64,000 nucleotides of DNA from Nostoc sphaeroides (lineage in GTDB: Bacteria; Cyanobacteriota; Cyanobacteriia; Cyanobacteriales; Nostocaceae), in NCBI RefSeq assembly GCF_003443655.1, contig NZ_CP031941.1, forward strand, positions 4,400,501 to 4,464,500, given 5' to 3'. The notes under the pieces were generated by a model. The model had not been told where the DNA came from and searched no databases. It saw only the letters and a program-made list of their open reading frames with translations. How positions within the stretch are numbered: the stretch's first letter is position 1; the number at the start of each line of letters is the position of its first letter. Made by a program: the position numbers and the translations under genes. Shown piece by piece: positions 1 to 8,340 of this stretch.

Positions 1-1407
1 GAATTTTTCTACCTACAACTTGGGTTACTCCAACGTCAACAGCAAGCAAGAGCGATTCAAACCAGCGCCATCCTAGTTCCACGCGGTCAACTTGTAGAGA
101 AATTTCACGAAATACTACCTTTTCAACTGACAGTAGCACAACAACGAGTCCTCAACGATATTCTCAACGATTTGCAAAAACCCGTACCAATGAATCGTTT
201 GGTGCAAGGTGATGTTGGTTCTGGTAAAACAGTCGTCGCCGTGCTAGCTATCCTCGCAGCAATTCAATCTGGCTATCAAGCGGCGCTGATGGCTCCCACA
301 GAAGTTTTAGCAGAACAACATTATCGCAAGTTAGTTAGCTGGTTTAACCTCTTGCATTTACCAGTAGAATTACTGACAGGTTCTACTAAAGCTGCTAAAC
401 GAAGACAAATACATTCTCAGTTAGGAACTGGTGAATTACCTCTGTTAGTGGGAACCCATGCCTTAATTCAAGACCCTGTAAACTTCCATCAACTTGGGTT
501 AGTGGTGATAGATGAGCAGCATCGCTTTGGGGTAGAACAACGGGCGCGTTTACAGCAAAAAGGTGAGCAACCCCATGTGTTGACTATGACAGCCACTCCC
601 ATTCCCCGAACCTTAGCACTGACGATACACGGGGATTTGGATGTGAGCCAGATTGATGAGTTACCGCCAGGACGACAAAAGATTCAGACAACAGTATTAT
701 CAGGGCAGCAACGCAACCATGCTTACGACCTCATCCGGCGAGAAATTGCCCAAGGTAGACAAGTTTATGTGGTTTTACCCTTAGTAGAAGAATCAGAAAA
801 ACTGGATTTGCGATCGGCTGTGGAGGAGCATCAAAAGTTACAAGAAAGCATTTTTCCTGACTTTCAAGTAGGGCTGCTCCACGGTCGCATGAGTTCAGCC
901 GATAAGGATGAAGCGATTACCAAATTTCGTGATAATCAAACGCAAATTTTGGTTTCTACTACCGTTGTTGAGGTAGGTGTAGACGTACCTAATGCTACAG
1001 TTATGCTCATTGAAAATGCAGAACGATTTGGTTTATCACAACTGCACCAACTACGGGGGCGTGTCGGTCGTGGTGCGGCTCAATCCTACTGTTTGTTGAT
1101 GAGCAGTTCCAGAAGTCCTGATGCTCAACAAAGGTTGAAGGTGTTGGAACAATCTCAAGATGGCTTTTTCATCTCTGAGATGGATATGCGTTTTCGTGGG
1201 CCAGGGCAAGTACTGGGAACCCGTCAATCTGGAGTGCCAGATTTTACCTTGGCGAGTTTGGTTGAAGATGAAGAAGTTTTACTTTTAGCGCGGCAAGCAG
1301 CAGAGAAAATAATAGAGATGGATGCAACTTTAGAGCGCTGGTATTTGATGAAAGAAGAGTTGAAATATCGGTATGAGCGATTGATGGGTGGGGCGATTTT
1401 GACTTAA
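1..1407 (+). CDS. recG: ATP-dependent DNA helicase RecG, 3' part (5' end outside window)
   Basis: The reading frame is open from the first base of the window, so the start and the N-terminal wedge domain lie upstream. What remains is the helicase core: Walker A GDVGSGKT near position 200, the DExH-type box IDEQHRFG near 510, TATPIPRTLAL (motif III) near 590, and the C-terminal helicase motifs with VGVDVPNATVM and QLRGRVGRG. The end matches the RecG C-terminal region (GPGQVLGTRQSG). RecG is a double-stranded DNA translocase that remodels stalled replication forks and branched recombination intermediates. The sequence shows a RecG-type core clearly. PriA or Mfd are excluded by the GPGQVLGTRQSG block. 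Confidence 0.95.
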   Translation, partial: EFFYLQLGLLQRQQQARAIQTSAILVPRGQLVEKFHEILPFQLTVAQQRVLNDILNDLQKPVPMNRLVQGDVGSGKTVVAVLAILAAIQSGYQAALMAPTEVLAEQHYRKLVSWFNLLHLPVELLTGSTKAAKRRQIHSQLGTGELPLLVGTHALIQDPVNFHQLGLVVIDEQHRFGVEQRARLQQKGEQPHVLTMTATPIPRTLALTIHGDLDVSQIDELPPGRQKIQTTVLSGQQRNHAYDLIRREIAQGRQVYVVLPLVEESEKLDLRSAVEEHQKLQESIFPDFQVGLLHGRMSSADKDEAITKFRDNQTQILVSTTVVEVGVDVPNATVMLIENAERFGLSQLHQLRGRVGRGAAQSYCLLMSSSRSPDAQQRLKVLEQSQDGFFISEMDMRFRGPGQVLGTRQSGVPDFTLASLVEDEEVLLLARQAAEKIIEMDATLERWYLMKEELKYRYERLMGGAILT

Positions 1408-1449
1408 CATCTTAGAGGATGTTTGAAAAGTATGGGCTAATACAATCAT

Positions 1450-1844
1450 ACGTGTCAACTTAACGTTAAAGTTATGTCCCGCAAGGAACTGAAGTTCCTT
1501 GCTAATAGCGAAAGTCATATTAAGATGACTACAATATCTCCAAAAATCTTTAGTCTACTTCAGTAGACTTGAGCTAAAAGCCAAAGGAATTCATTCCAAG
1601 GCGGGTGAGGAAGTTAACAGATATAGGACTTACGCATTGACGCAAAGTACAAAATATGCTGGGCTTGAAAAACCACATCTGTGGTAGGGGCACAGCATTG
1701 CTGTGCCCTGAGAGCGCGAGTTTATGTATCATCAAGCAACGCTCAATAAAAGCCTGAAACGACCTATTTTCGTGAATGCATACCATGATTAATTTGTACG
1801 GTGCGTAAGTCCTAAGATAAGCCAAATAAGCTTAAGTTGACACC
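1450..1844. mobile_element. Outer inverted-repeat element (family with ACGTGTCAACTTAA ends)
   Basis: The ends form an imperfect inverted repeat: ACGTGTCAACTTAA at 1450 and TTAAGTTGACACC at 1832. The same termini bound a second element around 58564-58697, where they have inserted into another hairpin. Inside are paired arms (GGAACTGAAGTTCC and AGTCTACTTCAGTAGACT). It has no coding capacity, so it is a non-autonomous element or dispersed repeat. A second element sits inside it. Confidence 0.5.
1626..1812. mobile_element. MITE, TA-flanked, copy 1 (GGACTTACGCA termini)
   Basis: Terminal inverted repeats GGACTTACGCA and TGCGTAAGTCC are each flanked by TA. An internal hairpin around GGGGCACAGCATTGCTGTGCCC lies at about 1687-1709. 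Two more copies with the same ends, TA flanks and an internal hairpin occur at 50432-50637 and 54266-54355. TA duplication is typical of elements mobilised by IS630/Tc1-mariner transposases; no such transposase is in the window. An 83-codon ORF across it is not a gene. Confidence 0.75.
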
Positions 1845-2074
1845 AATGAATACAATTCGCTACTAACCCAAGTTGCTAGTTATCAAAAAACGCCTATTTT
1901 TCAGTACAAAACCCTAAAATTTAGTATCTAGCAACACTGAAAAATAAAGATTTTGTATCATCTAGATACCATTATGGGGCACTAACTAGCAACTTACGTT
2001 ACTACATGAACTAAGTCTGCCTCCGCAGACTAATAGAAAATTAAGGTTTTACGAATTACTAATTATTCACAATA

Positions 2075-2220
2075 GGGAGTACTCACGCCAGAGCCACTGC
2101 CATCACGCGAAAACCAACATGGTAGGCACGAGACGCGTGCGCGAAACTGAGGCGATCGGCAGAACGGCAACCCCCGGCATCGTAGATCCAACCACCGCCA
2201 CGCAGCAGCTTTATATTATT
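2075..2220 (-). repeat. Candidate DGR variable repeat at 3' end of kinase-FGE gene
   Basis: Read on the minus strand from 2220 down, this aligns without gaps to the non-coding copy at 36611-36746, from AGCTGCTGCG to GTGAGTACTCCC beyond the stop codon. Over the first 110 aligned positions I count 22 differences. Fourteen fall at the 22 adenines of the non-coding copy and 8 at the 88 other positions. The changed codons are mostly Asn codons (AAC/AAT) in that copy, becoming Tyr, Asp, Leu, Phe, Ser, Ala and others here. That is the signature of adenine-specific retrohoming. The shared sequence past the stop would include the homing-initiation segment. Confidence 0.75.
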
Positions 2221-3957
2221 ATCTTTACCACTTAACCACGGAGTACCATCTGTTGGTGCGCCTGTGTAATTATCATTATACACGTCTTGACACCATTCCC
2301 ATACATTACCATGCATATCGTATAAACCGAAAGAATTTGGTGGAAATTTTCCTAAATTTGTTGTTTGTTGACGATATTCACCTTTTGGAGCAGAACCGTA
2401 ACGAAAGTTACCGTCGTAGTTAACTAAATCTGTGGTAATGGTTTCACCAAAATAAAACGGTGTAGTTGTCCCTGCACGACAAGCATATTCCCATTTGGCT
2501 TCACTGGGTAGCCTGTAGTTTTTTCCTGTTTTCTGACTCAACTTTTGACAAAACTCTACCGCGTTATCCCAACTTACTTGTTCTACAGGTCGTCCATCAC
2601 CTTGAAACTTGGCAGGATTTGTCCCCATAATCGCTTGATACTGTGCCTGGGTGATTTCATACTTACCCATAAAGAACCCAGGTACTTTTACCTGATGCTG
2701 TGGACTTTCATCTTTATCTCTCTCTGCTTCTCCTTCCGGTGAACCCATCGTAAAGGTTCCCCCTGGTATCTGCACCATATCCAACGTGACACCATTCCCC
2801 AAGTCTTCTTCAAAATAGTTCGCTTGTTCATTACGGCGATTAGTGATATTTCCCTGTGCATTCACAATCACCGTTTCAAATTGAAAGGTTTTTAGGTTAC
2901 TAGCAAATCTTGTGATTTCTGGTGTAGATGCTGGTCTACTTGTTGGTGTAGTTTCTCCTGAATCAGATTGCCAAAAACGTGGTAATACAATTGCCAAACC
3001 CAACCCAGCACCCGCAAACCCAACAGTTTGAATCACCTTTCGCCGTGACCAGTTCGGGGAGATTATTTTTGTTGGCGGTGGTGTTTGTATGGTTGGTGTT
3101 GTTATGGTTGGTGTTGATTGTCGCTGTTGTGGCGTTGACAGTTTGAGTGCTTCTAACGCTTCCACTGCTGAAGGGTATCTATCTCGAAAGTGATAACTCA
3201 CCATCTTATTTAACACCAGAGCCAGTTTTTCAGTGACATTTGCCCAATTGCGCCAAATCACTTCACCGTCAGTAGGGTCTTTTGGTAGTTCGTGGGGTTG
3301 TAACCCAGTTAAAGCTTGAATCGCTAACATCCCCACCGCATAAACATCGCTACTTAACTTTGGTTGTCCGCCTGCTTGTTCACTTGGCATATAACCAAGA
3401 CTACCAATGGTAACGCTGACACTAGTTTGACCTTGGGAATTCACCATCACGGTGTTTACTTCTTTGACTGCACCAAAGTCAATTAGCACTATTTTACCGT
3501 CTTGCCGACGACGCATTAAGTTCTGGGGTTTGATGTCGCGGTGAATGATATTTTTTTTGTGGACTACTGCTAATATTTCTAGGATTTCTTCTAATAGTTT
3601 GGTGACTGCTATTTGTGTTAACTTTTGACCGGGAATAACTTCATAGCTTAAATCTTCCCCATCTACAAATTCTTGGACTAAATAAAATTGACCTTGTTCT
3701 TCAAAGTGGGCAAATAGTCGCGGTATCTGGTCGCTATCATTACCTAAGCGGTATAAAACCTGGGCTTCGCTATCAAATAATCTTCTAACGATTTGTAATA
3801 CTGCTGGGTCGGAGTTGGGTTTGAGGTGTTTGACTACACACTGGGGTTGGTTGGGTAAGTCTAGGTCTACTGCTAAATAAGTATCGCCAAATCCCCCACT
3901 TCCGAGGATTTTGATGATTTTATAGTGGTTACGGAGGACTGTACCAGTCGTAGGCAT
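2083..3957 (-). CDS. Serine/threonine protein kinase with C-terminal FGE-sulfatase (CLec-fold) domain; probable DGR target
   Basis: 624 residues. Residues 10-275 are a Hanks-type kinase: glycine loop GSGGFG at 19-24, lysine in VVKHLK (about 43), HRDIKPQN at 139-146, DFG at 160-162. A Thr/Pro-rich linker follows, then one probable membrane segment (about 308-328), placing the kinase in the cytoplasm and the rest outside. Residues 385-624 form a formylglycine-generating-enzyme-like domain (MVQIPGGTF, YEITQAQYQAIMG, RLPSEAKWEYACRAG, LYDMHGNVWEWCQD, RGGGW, VGFRV). In such fusions FGE is usually a ligand-binding fold rather than an enzyme; that is inference here. The FGE module, including its lead-in LKTFQFE, is nearly identical to that of the caspase protein at 34610. 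The last ~45 residues are the candidate variable repeat. Confidence 0.93.
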   Translation of the reverse strand: MPTTGTVLRNHYKIIKILGSGGFGDTYLAVDLDLPNQPQCVVKHLKPNSDPAVLQIVRRLFDSEAQVLYRLGNDSDQIPRLFAHFEEQGQFYLVQEFVDGEDLSYEVIPGQKLTQIAVTKLLEEILEILAVVHKKNIIHRDIKPQNLMRRRQDGKIVLIDFGAVKEVNTVMVNSQGQTSVSVTIGSLGYMPSEQAGGQPKLSSDVYAVGMLAIQALTGLQPHELPKDPTDGEVIWRNWANVTEKLALVLNKMVSYHFRDRYPSAVEALEALKLSTPQQRQSTPTITTPTIQTPPPTKIISPNWSRRKVIQTVGFAGAGLGLAIVLPRFWQSDSGETTPTSRPASTPEITRFASNLKTFQFETVIVNAQGNITNRRNEQANYFEEDLGNGVTLDMVQIPGGTFTMGSPEGEAERDKDESPQHQVKVPGFFMGKYEITQAQYQAIMGTNPAKFQGDGRPVEQVSWDNAVEFCQKLSQKTGKNYRLPSEAKWEYACRAGTTTPFYFGETITTDLVNYDGNFRYGSAPKGEYRQQTTNLGKFPPNSFGLYDMHGNVWEWCQDVYNDNYTGAPTDGTPWLSGKDNNIKLLRGGGWIYDAGGCRSADRLSFAHASRAYHVGFRVMAVALA

Positions 3958-4313
3958 GGTTTTTGACTTGGTAGTGGGGATTTTGGTTATTGTGCCAAAT
4001 TTCTGGGTGTTAGGGCAAGATAATTGTTTTCACGCACAGACATAAAGGCGCAAAGAAGAGCAACATCTCTGACTTTGGCTCTTGCCTTTTTAAGTCTAAT
4101 TTATTACTCACCGGGCGGTTAGAAACCGCGTCTACACAAACAAAACCCACCGATCTGGGTTAAAAACCTTTGATTTTATACCGATTCAATTAATGATTGC
4201 AACACATCCTTGGGTAAAGACGCGATGAATCGCGTCTCTACAAATGGTGTATTTGTCGCATTCTTTTTTTTAATTGGTATTACATAAAAATTATGCCTAA
4301 ATTAAGCCCAAAC
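3958..4313. other. Intergenic region with palindromic dispersed repeat
   Basis: No gene is seen. Positions 4218-4237 are the palindrome AGACGCGATGAATCGCGTCT. This family recurs at 17326, 17365, 32904 and, in variant form, at 43389 and 54814. It is probably a small dispersed repeat rather than a terminator, since it is not followed by a T-run. Confidence 0.5.
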
Positions 4314-5288
4314 TCACGATGCTTGCTGCATCTCAGTATAGGCTTGGTAAACACCCTTCACGTTGTACCAGTTGAGAAAAATTCGGGCAATTTCTAAAGC
4401 TAATTGCGGTTTACCTAAGTTAATTAGCCATTGCAATAACGGAGCCATTGTGCGTTCGTTAAGTGCGCCATTGAGTGACAAAATTCCCCAAAGTAAGCGA
4501 TGCAGCCAAGTCATTTGAATCATCATTCGCACTTCCAATGTGGGATGTTTTTGATAAAACAAAACTCCCATACGCCCACGTTGAATTTCTTGGTCAATCA
4601 ATCGCGGAATTTGCTCTAATTTAAATGCTGGATGCCAGTGATATCCTACGGCTTCGGGACATTTAATTAATGTCAAACCTAGTTTTTTTAGCCGCACACC
4701 TAATTCTAAATCTTCCCAGCCATAGAGTTGGAAGCTGGTGTCAAAAAGTCCAGCTTTCTCTAGCCAATGTTTAGGGATTGCTACATTTCCCGTAGCAAAA
4801 AAAGCTGCTGAAAAATCTGTGACTTTGTAGGGTTCAGCAGTTGGGTTGTTGAAATTACAAGTATTAATAACTGCACCGTAAGTGAAAAAGCGATCGCTCC
4901 CCAATTTCTCTTGTCCCTGCACTAGCGCCTCAGCATGAGCTTGCAAGAAATTCTCTAGCACTACTAAATCGCTATCAATAAAGATAATTGTATCTCCCAG
5001 CGCCTGTTCTACACCCAGATTCCGCGCCGCAGCTGGGCCAGCATGATCTTGCCCAAACCAGCGCACATGGGGAAATTCTTCTTTGTGTCCTGCTAACCAC
5101 TCCAATGTGCCATCAGTAGAACCATCATCCACCAAGACAATCTCGTAATCAGTAACCGAACTTGACTTACTCAACTCCTGCACCTCCAAGGCGCGGAGGC
5201 ACTTTTCTAAAATCGGTTGGCGATTATAAGTCGGTATCACAACGCTGAAAAACACAGTCTCACCCACAACACTATCCATCTTCAGCAT
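4314..5288 (-). CDS. Glycosyltransferase family 2
   Basis: 324 residues, GT-A fold. The N-terminus VVIPTYNR and EIVLVDDGSTDGT give the nucleotide-sugar site. FIDSDLVV (about 105-112) supplies the DxD-type metal site. GNVAIPKHWLEKAGLFD and GWEDLELGVRL are the acceptor-side motifs of GT2 enzymes (ED catalytic pair). No membrane segment is evident, so it is likely cytosolic or peripheral. Substrate and product cannot be read from sequence; polysaccharide or protein glycosylation are both possible. It stands alone. An in-frame Met a few codons in (MDSVVGE) is an alternative start. Confidence 0.9.
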   Translation of the reverse strand: MLKMDSVVGETVFFSVVIPTYNRQPILEKCLRALEVQELSKSSSVTDYEIVLVDDGSTDGTLEWLAGHKEEFPHVRWFGQDHAGPAAARNLGVEQALGDTIIFIDSDLVVLENFLQAHAEALVQGQEKLGSDRFFTYGAVINTCNFNNPTAEPYKVTDFSAAFFATGNVAIPKHWLEKAGLFDTSFQLYGWEDLELGVRLKKLGLTLIKCPEAVGYHWHPAFKLEQIPRLIDQEIQRGRMGVLFYQKHPTLEVRMMIQMTWLHRLLWGILSLNGALNERTMAPLLQWLINLGKPQLALEIARIFLNWYNVKGVYQAYTEMQQAS

Positions 5289-5784
5289 AGGACAGATGAG
5301 ACGCTGACACTGTTCCTTATCTGGTTCTAGCGGCAGAAGTAGTCAATCTGCTGATGATGCAATATTTGCTAGACATTTAAAAACAGCTATATAAACTTAC
5401 CAAGTTTAAAACCTGAAAATATAAATTTTTGCATATCTGTTAAATATTATTTTGCTTTGAAACTTATAAGTATTTGTACTTTGAAAGCTTATCTTTACGT
5501 AAAAAATAACAACTGATAAATTCAAATTAATCAATATATAACCTAATGTTAACACTTAGTACATAAATTAATAGAAACTTCATAAATCTTCTTTGCGTAA
5601 GCAGCATCAGCCAACCTTAATCTGTTATTCACTGCTATTTATTAGCTGTGAAAGATGCATCAACTTCCAATAAATATCTAAGTAATTTCTGTAAATATTT
5701 AGAGTTTCTCTTTACTGAATTACTCATGTTCATTGAGAGATGAACTGACTAGCAACCTCATAAGCCTTAAGTGGAGAACAAAGA
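5289..5784. other. AT-rich upstream region of phoX
   Basis: No gene is seen. It contains the candidate Pho box at 5526-5555 and the leader of the phosphatase gene, whose start is preceded by GTGGAGAAC (5770-5778). Confidence 0.6.
5526..5555 (+). promoter_or_regulatory. Candidate Pho box (PhoB/SphR-type operator)
   Basis: Three octamers at exact 11-bp spacing, ATTAATCA, TATAACCT and GTTAACAC, resemble the cyanobacterial Pho-box unit PyTTAAPyPy(T/A), with about 7, 7 and 5 matches of 8. It lies about 230 bp upstream of a PhoX-type phosphatase start. In such AT-rich DNA chance matches are likely, so this is only a candidate. Confidence 0.3.
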
Positions 5785-7947
5785 ATGAAAGGACGCTTTC
5801 ACCCTAAAAACAATTTGACCCTCAACCCATCTGGTAACGAGTCAATTCATGATGTGATTGACCGCGTTAGTCTTAGTCGGCGGCGGTTTATCATGACGGC
5901 TGTGGGTACGTCGGTGCTAACTGTTCTGGGCGATGTTTCTATTGGTGGCTTTCTCCAAAGTGTTGATGCAGCTCCGATTCCAAAAGGAACTGGATTCGCT
6001 GGCATAGGCTTTAAGAGCATCCCACCGAATCTACTCAACCCAGCTACAGGGCTGCTGGAAAAGGATCTTGTCAGTGTTCCTGAAGGTTATACAGCTAAAG
6101 TACTGATTGCTTGGGGAGATCCGATCGCACCTGGTGGCCCAACTTGGCTAGCAGATGCCTCTCAAGATGCAGCTGCTCAAGGAAAGCAGTTTGGTATGCA
6201 CAATGATGGAATGCACTACTTCCCTTTACAGCCAGGGAATGTTGTTGGTCGGACAGTAAGTTCACAAGCAAGATCACTTAGAGGCTTTGTAAATAAGCCA
6301 ATCAATACTGGTCTGCTGTGCGTGAACCATGAATATACCCAGGAATCAATTTTGCATCCTGATGGTCTGGATGTAGTCACAATTGCCAAAGTACGTAAAT
6401 CTCAGGCTGCTCATGGCGTTTCTGTTGTAGAAATTTCCAAAAACGGCAATGAGTGGAGTTTCAACCGCAATTCGCGTTATGGTCGCCGCATTACTGGCAA
6501 CACCGAGATGCGAGTATCAGGGCCTGCGGCTGGCAATGCACTGTTAAAATCGAAAAAGTTTTCAATTCAGCCAACTGGCTCCGTTGATACTGGCACACGA
6601 AACGACGGCTATACCGCTTATGGTACGCTCAACAACTGCGCTAATGGCTACACTCCTTGGGGCACTTACTTAACGTGTGAGGAGAACTGGAACGGCTACT
6701 TTGCTAATTCCACACGAGATGTAGTTGCAATTCCAGGCATCGAAAAGTCCGATATCCTGGCAGGACAAAATCGGTACGGTATTTCAACATCATCTAGCTA
6801 TCGCTGGCCTGAGGTTGATCCACGCTTCGATGCCAGCACCAACCCACTCGAACCCCATTTATTCGGCTGGGTGGTTGAGATTGATCCCTACAATCCACAA
6901 AGCAAACCAGTCAAGCGCACTGCTCTTGGTCGGTTCAAGCATGAAAGCGCTCAGGTTGTTGTTGATGACAAGAACCGTGTTGCTTTCTATCAGGGTGACG
7001 ACGAGCGCAACGAGTATATCTACAAGTTCGTTTGTGCCCAACCTTTCAATCCCAGAAATCGTTCTGCTAACCACAATTTACTCGATAACGGTGTTCTGTA
7101 CGTTGCCAAATTCAATGACAACGGTACTGGTGAGTGGATTCCTTTGGTCTACGGTCAGCGTGGTTTGACACCAGAGAACGGTTTCAGAAGTCAAGCTGAG
7201 GTGCTTATCAAGACAAGACAAGCTGGCGATCGCGTCGGCGCAACCATGATGGATCGCCCAGAGTGGGTAGCTGTGCGTCCTCGCATCGGCGGATATAAAG
7301 AGATTGAAGTCTACTGCACATTGACCAACAATAATCGTCGGGGCACAACTCCAGTTTCCTCCAACCAGCCAGACGGCACAACAGCAGCAGGCGGTGCCCG
7401 TCCTCCTGTGAATCCTCCCAACCCACGTCCTGACAACCGTTACGGTCACATCATCCGTTGGCGCGAAGATGGACGCAGCGTTACGGCTACAACTTTCAAA
7501 TGGGATATCTTCTTTGAAGCTGGGGACAAAACTAGACCCGAACCAAATCTTAAAGGCAACATTAAAGGTGACGACTTAAGTTCACCAGATGGTCTGTGGT
7601 TCGACGACTTCGGCCGCCTTTGGATTCAGACTGACCACGCAGGTGATGGTATCGGTGATTTGGTAAACATCGGTAGCAACACCATGTCGTGTGCTGACCC
7701 CAACACCAAACAAGTTAGGCGCTTCTTAACCAGCCCTACAGATTGTGAGGTAACTGGCATTACCAGCACACCCGATGGCAAAGCTATGTTTATCAACATC
7801 CAGCACCCAGGCGATCGCGGGGATGCCTCGAATCCCACGATCGCTAGCAATTGGCCTAACAGTCAAGGGTATGGCCCATCAGGTCGCCCACGTTCATCAG
7901 TGGTAGTAATTACCCGTAATGACGGTGGCGTTGTTGGTGGTCTTTAA
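5785..7947 (+). CDS. phoX: PhoX-family alkaline phosphatase (DUF839), Tat-exported
   Basis: 720 residues. The N-terminus has a twin-arginine signal (SRRRFIM at about 31-37, then a hydrophobic stretch and an Ala-rich site), so it is exported folded. The body has family motifs: VNHEYTQE, TYLTCEENWNGYF, GRFKHESAQVVV, FYQGDDERNEYIYKFV and SPDGLWFDDFGRLW. These are the acidic and Cys/Arg positions that bind Ca and Fe in PhoX. It hydrolyses phosphomonoesters outside the cytoplasm to scavenge phosphate. A second, unrelated phosphatase (PhoA type) lies 5 kb downstream, which suggests a phosphate-acquisition neighbourhood. The start is supported by GTGGAG upstream. Confidence 0.9.
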   Translation: MKGRFHPKNNLTLNPSGNESIHDVIDRVSLSRRRFIMTAVGTSVLTVLGDVSIGGFLQSVDAAPIPKGTGFAGIGFKSIPPNLLNPATGLLEKDLVSVPEGYTAKVLIAWGDPIAPGGPTWLADASQDAAAQGKQFGMHNDGMHYFPLQPGNVVGRTVSSQARSLRGFVNKPINTGLLCVNHEYTQESILHPDGLDVVTIAKVRKSQAAHGVSVVEISKNGNEWSFNRNSRYGRRITGNTEMRVSGPAAGNALLKSKKFSIQPTGSVDTGTRNDGYTAYGTLNNCANGYTPWGTYLTCEENWNGYFANSTRDVVAIPGIEKSDILAGQNRYGISTSSSYRWPEVDPRFDASTNPLEPHLFGWVVEIDPYNPQSKPVKRTALGRFKHESAQVVVDDKNRVAFYQGDDERNEYIYKFVCAQPFNPRNRSANHNLLDNGVLYVAKFNDNGTGEWIPLVYGQRGLTPENGFRSQAEVLIKTRQAGDRVGATMMDRPEWVAVRPRIGGYKEIEVYCTLTNNNRRGTTPVSSNQPDGTTAAGGARPPVNPPNPRPDNRYGHIIRWREDGRSVTATTFKWDIFFEAGDKTRPEPNLKGNIKGDDLSSPDGLWFDDFGRLWIQTDHAGDGIGDLVNIGSNTMSCADPNTKQVRRFLTSPTDCEVTGITSTPDGKAMFINIQHPGDRGDASNPTIASNWPNSQGYGPSGRPRSSVVVITRNDGGVVGGL

Positions 7948-7992
7948 AGACGATAGGAACAGATTTATTTAGCGATCGCTTTAAATAGTTTT

Positions 7993-8040
7993 AAATCACC
8001 TTAATCCTTAACCGAAACACGGGCAAGGATAAGGTGATTT
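7993..8040. terminator. Bidirectional hairpin between convergent genes
   Basis: Arms AAATCACCTTAATCCTT (7993-8009) and AAGGATAAGGTGATTT (8025-8040) pair almost perfectly. They lie between the stop of phoX (+) and the stop of the PEP-CTERM gene (-). Short T/A tracts follow on both sides. It is likely a shared terminator. Confidence 0.6.
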
Positions 8041-8051
8041 ACTTATAACTA

Positions 8052-8340
8052 TTAACCCACAACTTTTGTTGCTCTCTTCTTACGTTGCATCCACAATCCC
8101 ATAACACCAGCAATAGCCGTACCACCAACAGCTAACGGTTCGGGTACTTTAGTGTAGCTGACAGTACCTACTTGTGTTGTATTTACTGATTGGTCAATCA
8201 GATAAAAGTTGTTTCCTCCGACATCTGGAGTATTTGGATTACTTGCGATCGCAAACTGGTCTGCAACAAAATAGCTTAGTCCCAGAACTTCGCCATTATT
8301 AAAACTGGCTATAGGAAAACTATTGAAATCAGTATCATCT
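8052..8340 (-). pseudogene. PEP-CTERM protein, C-terminal half (disrupted by IS1380-family insertion)
   Basis: This is the 3' half of a gene split by the element at 8341-10177. It encodes DDTDFNSFPIASFNNGEV and onward, ending in KVPEPLAVGGTAIAGVMGL plus basic residues. That is a PEP-CTERM sorting signal (PEP motif, hydrophobic segment, Arg/Lys tail) as read by exosortase. Removing the IS and one copy of the 4-bp duplication joins it in frame to the N-terminal half at 10178-10441, giving YTEADDTDFNSFP and a protein of about 182 residues. Nearby in-frame ATGs lie inside the IS end, so this half is probably not expressed as a normal protein. Confidence 0.85.

Larger units (their letters stand above)
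1408..2074. other. Intergenic region with nested inverted-repeat elements
   Basis: No credible gene is seen. The region holds an outer element bounded by ACGTGTCAACTTAA (1450-1463) and its near-complement at 1832-1844, and an inner MITE at 1626-1812. The stretch 1880-2074 is AT-rich, with no recognisable feature before the variable repeat of the kinase gene begins at 2075. Confidence 0.6.

Noticed and set aside
1574-1825. 83-codon minus-strand ORF
   Set aside because: It runs across a MITE and its hairpin; no ribosome site, and composition follows the repeat.
7078-7449. Minus-strand ORF of 123 codons in phoX
   Set aside because: Lies wholly within the well-supported phoX frame; antisense shadow.
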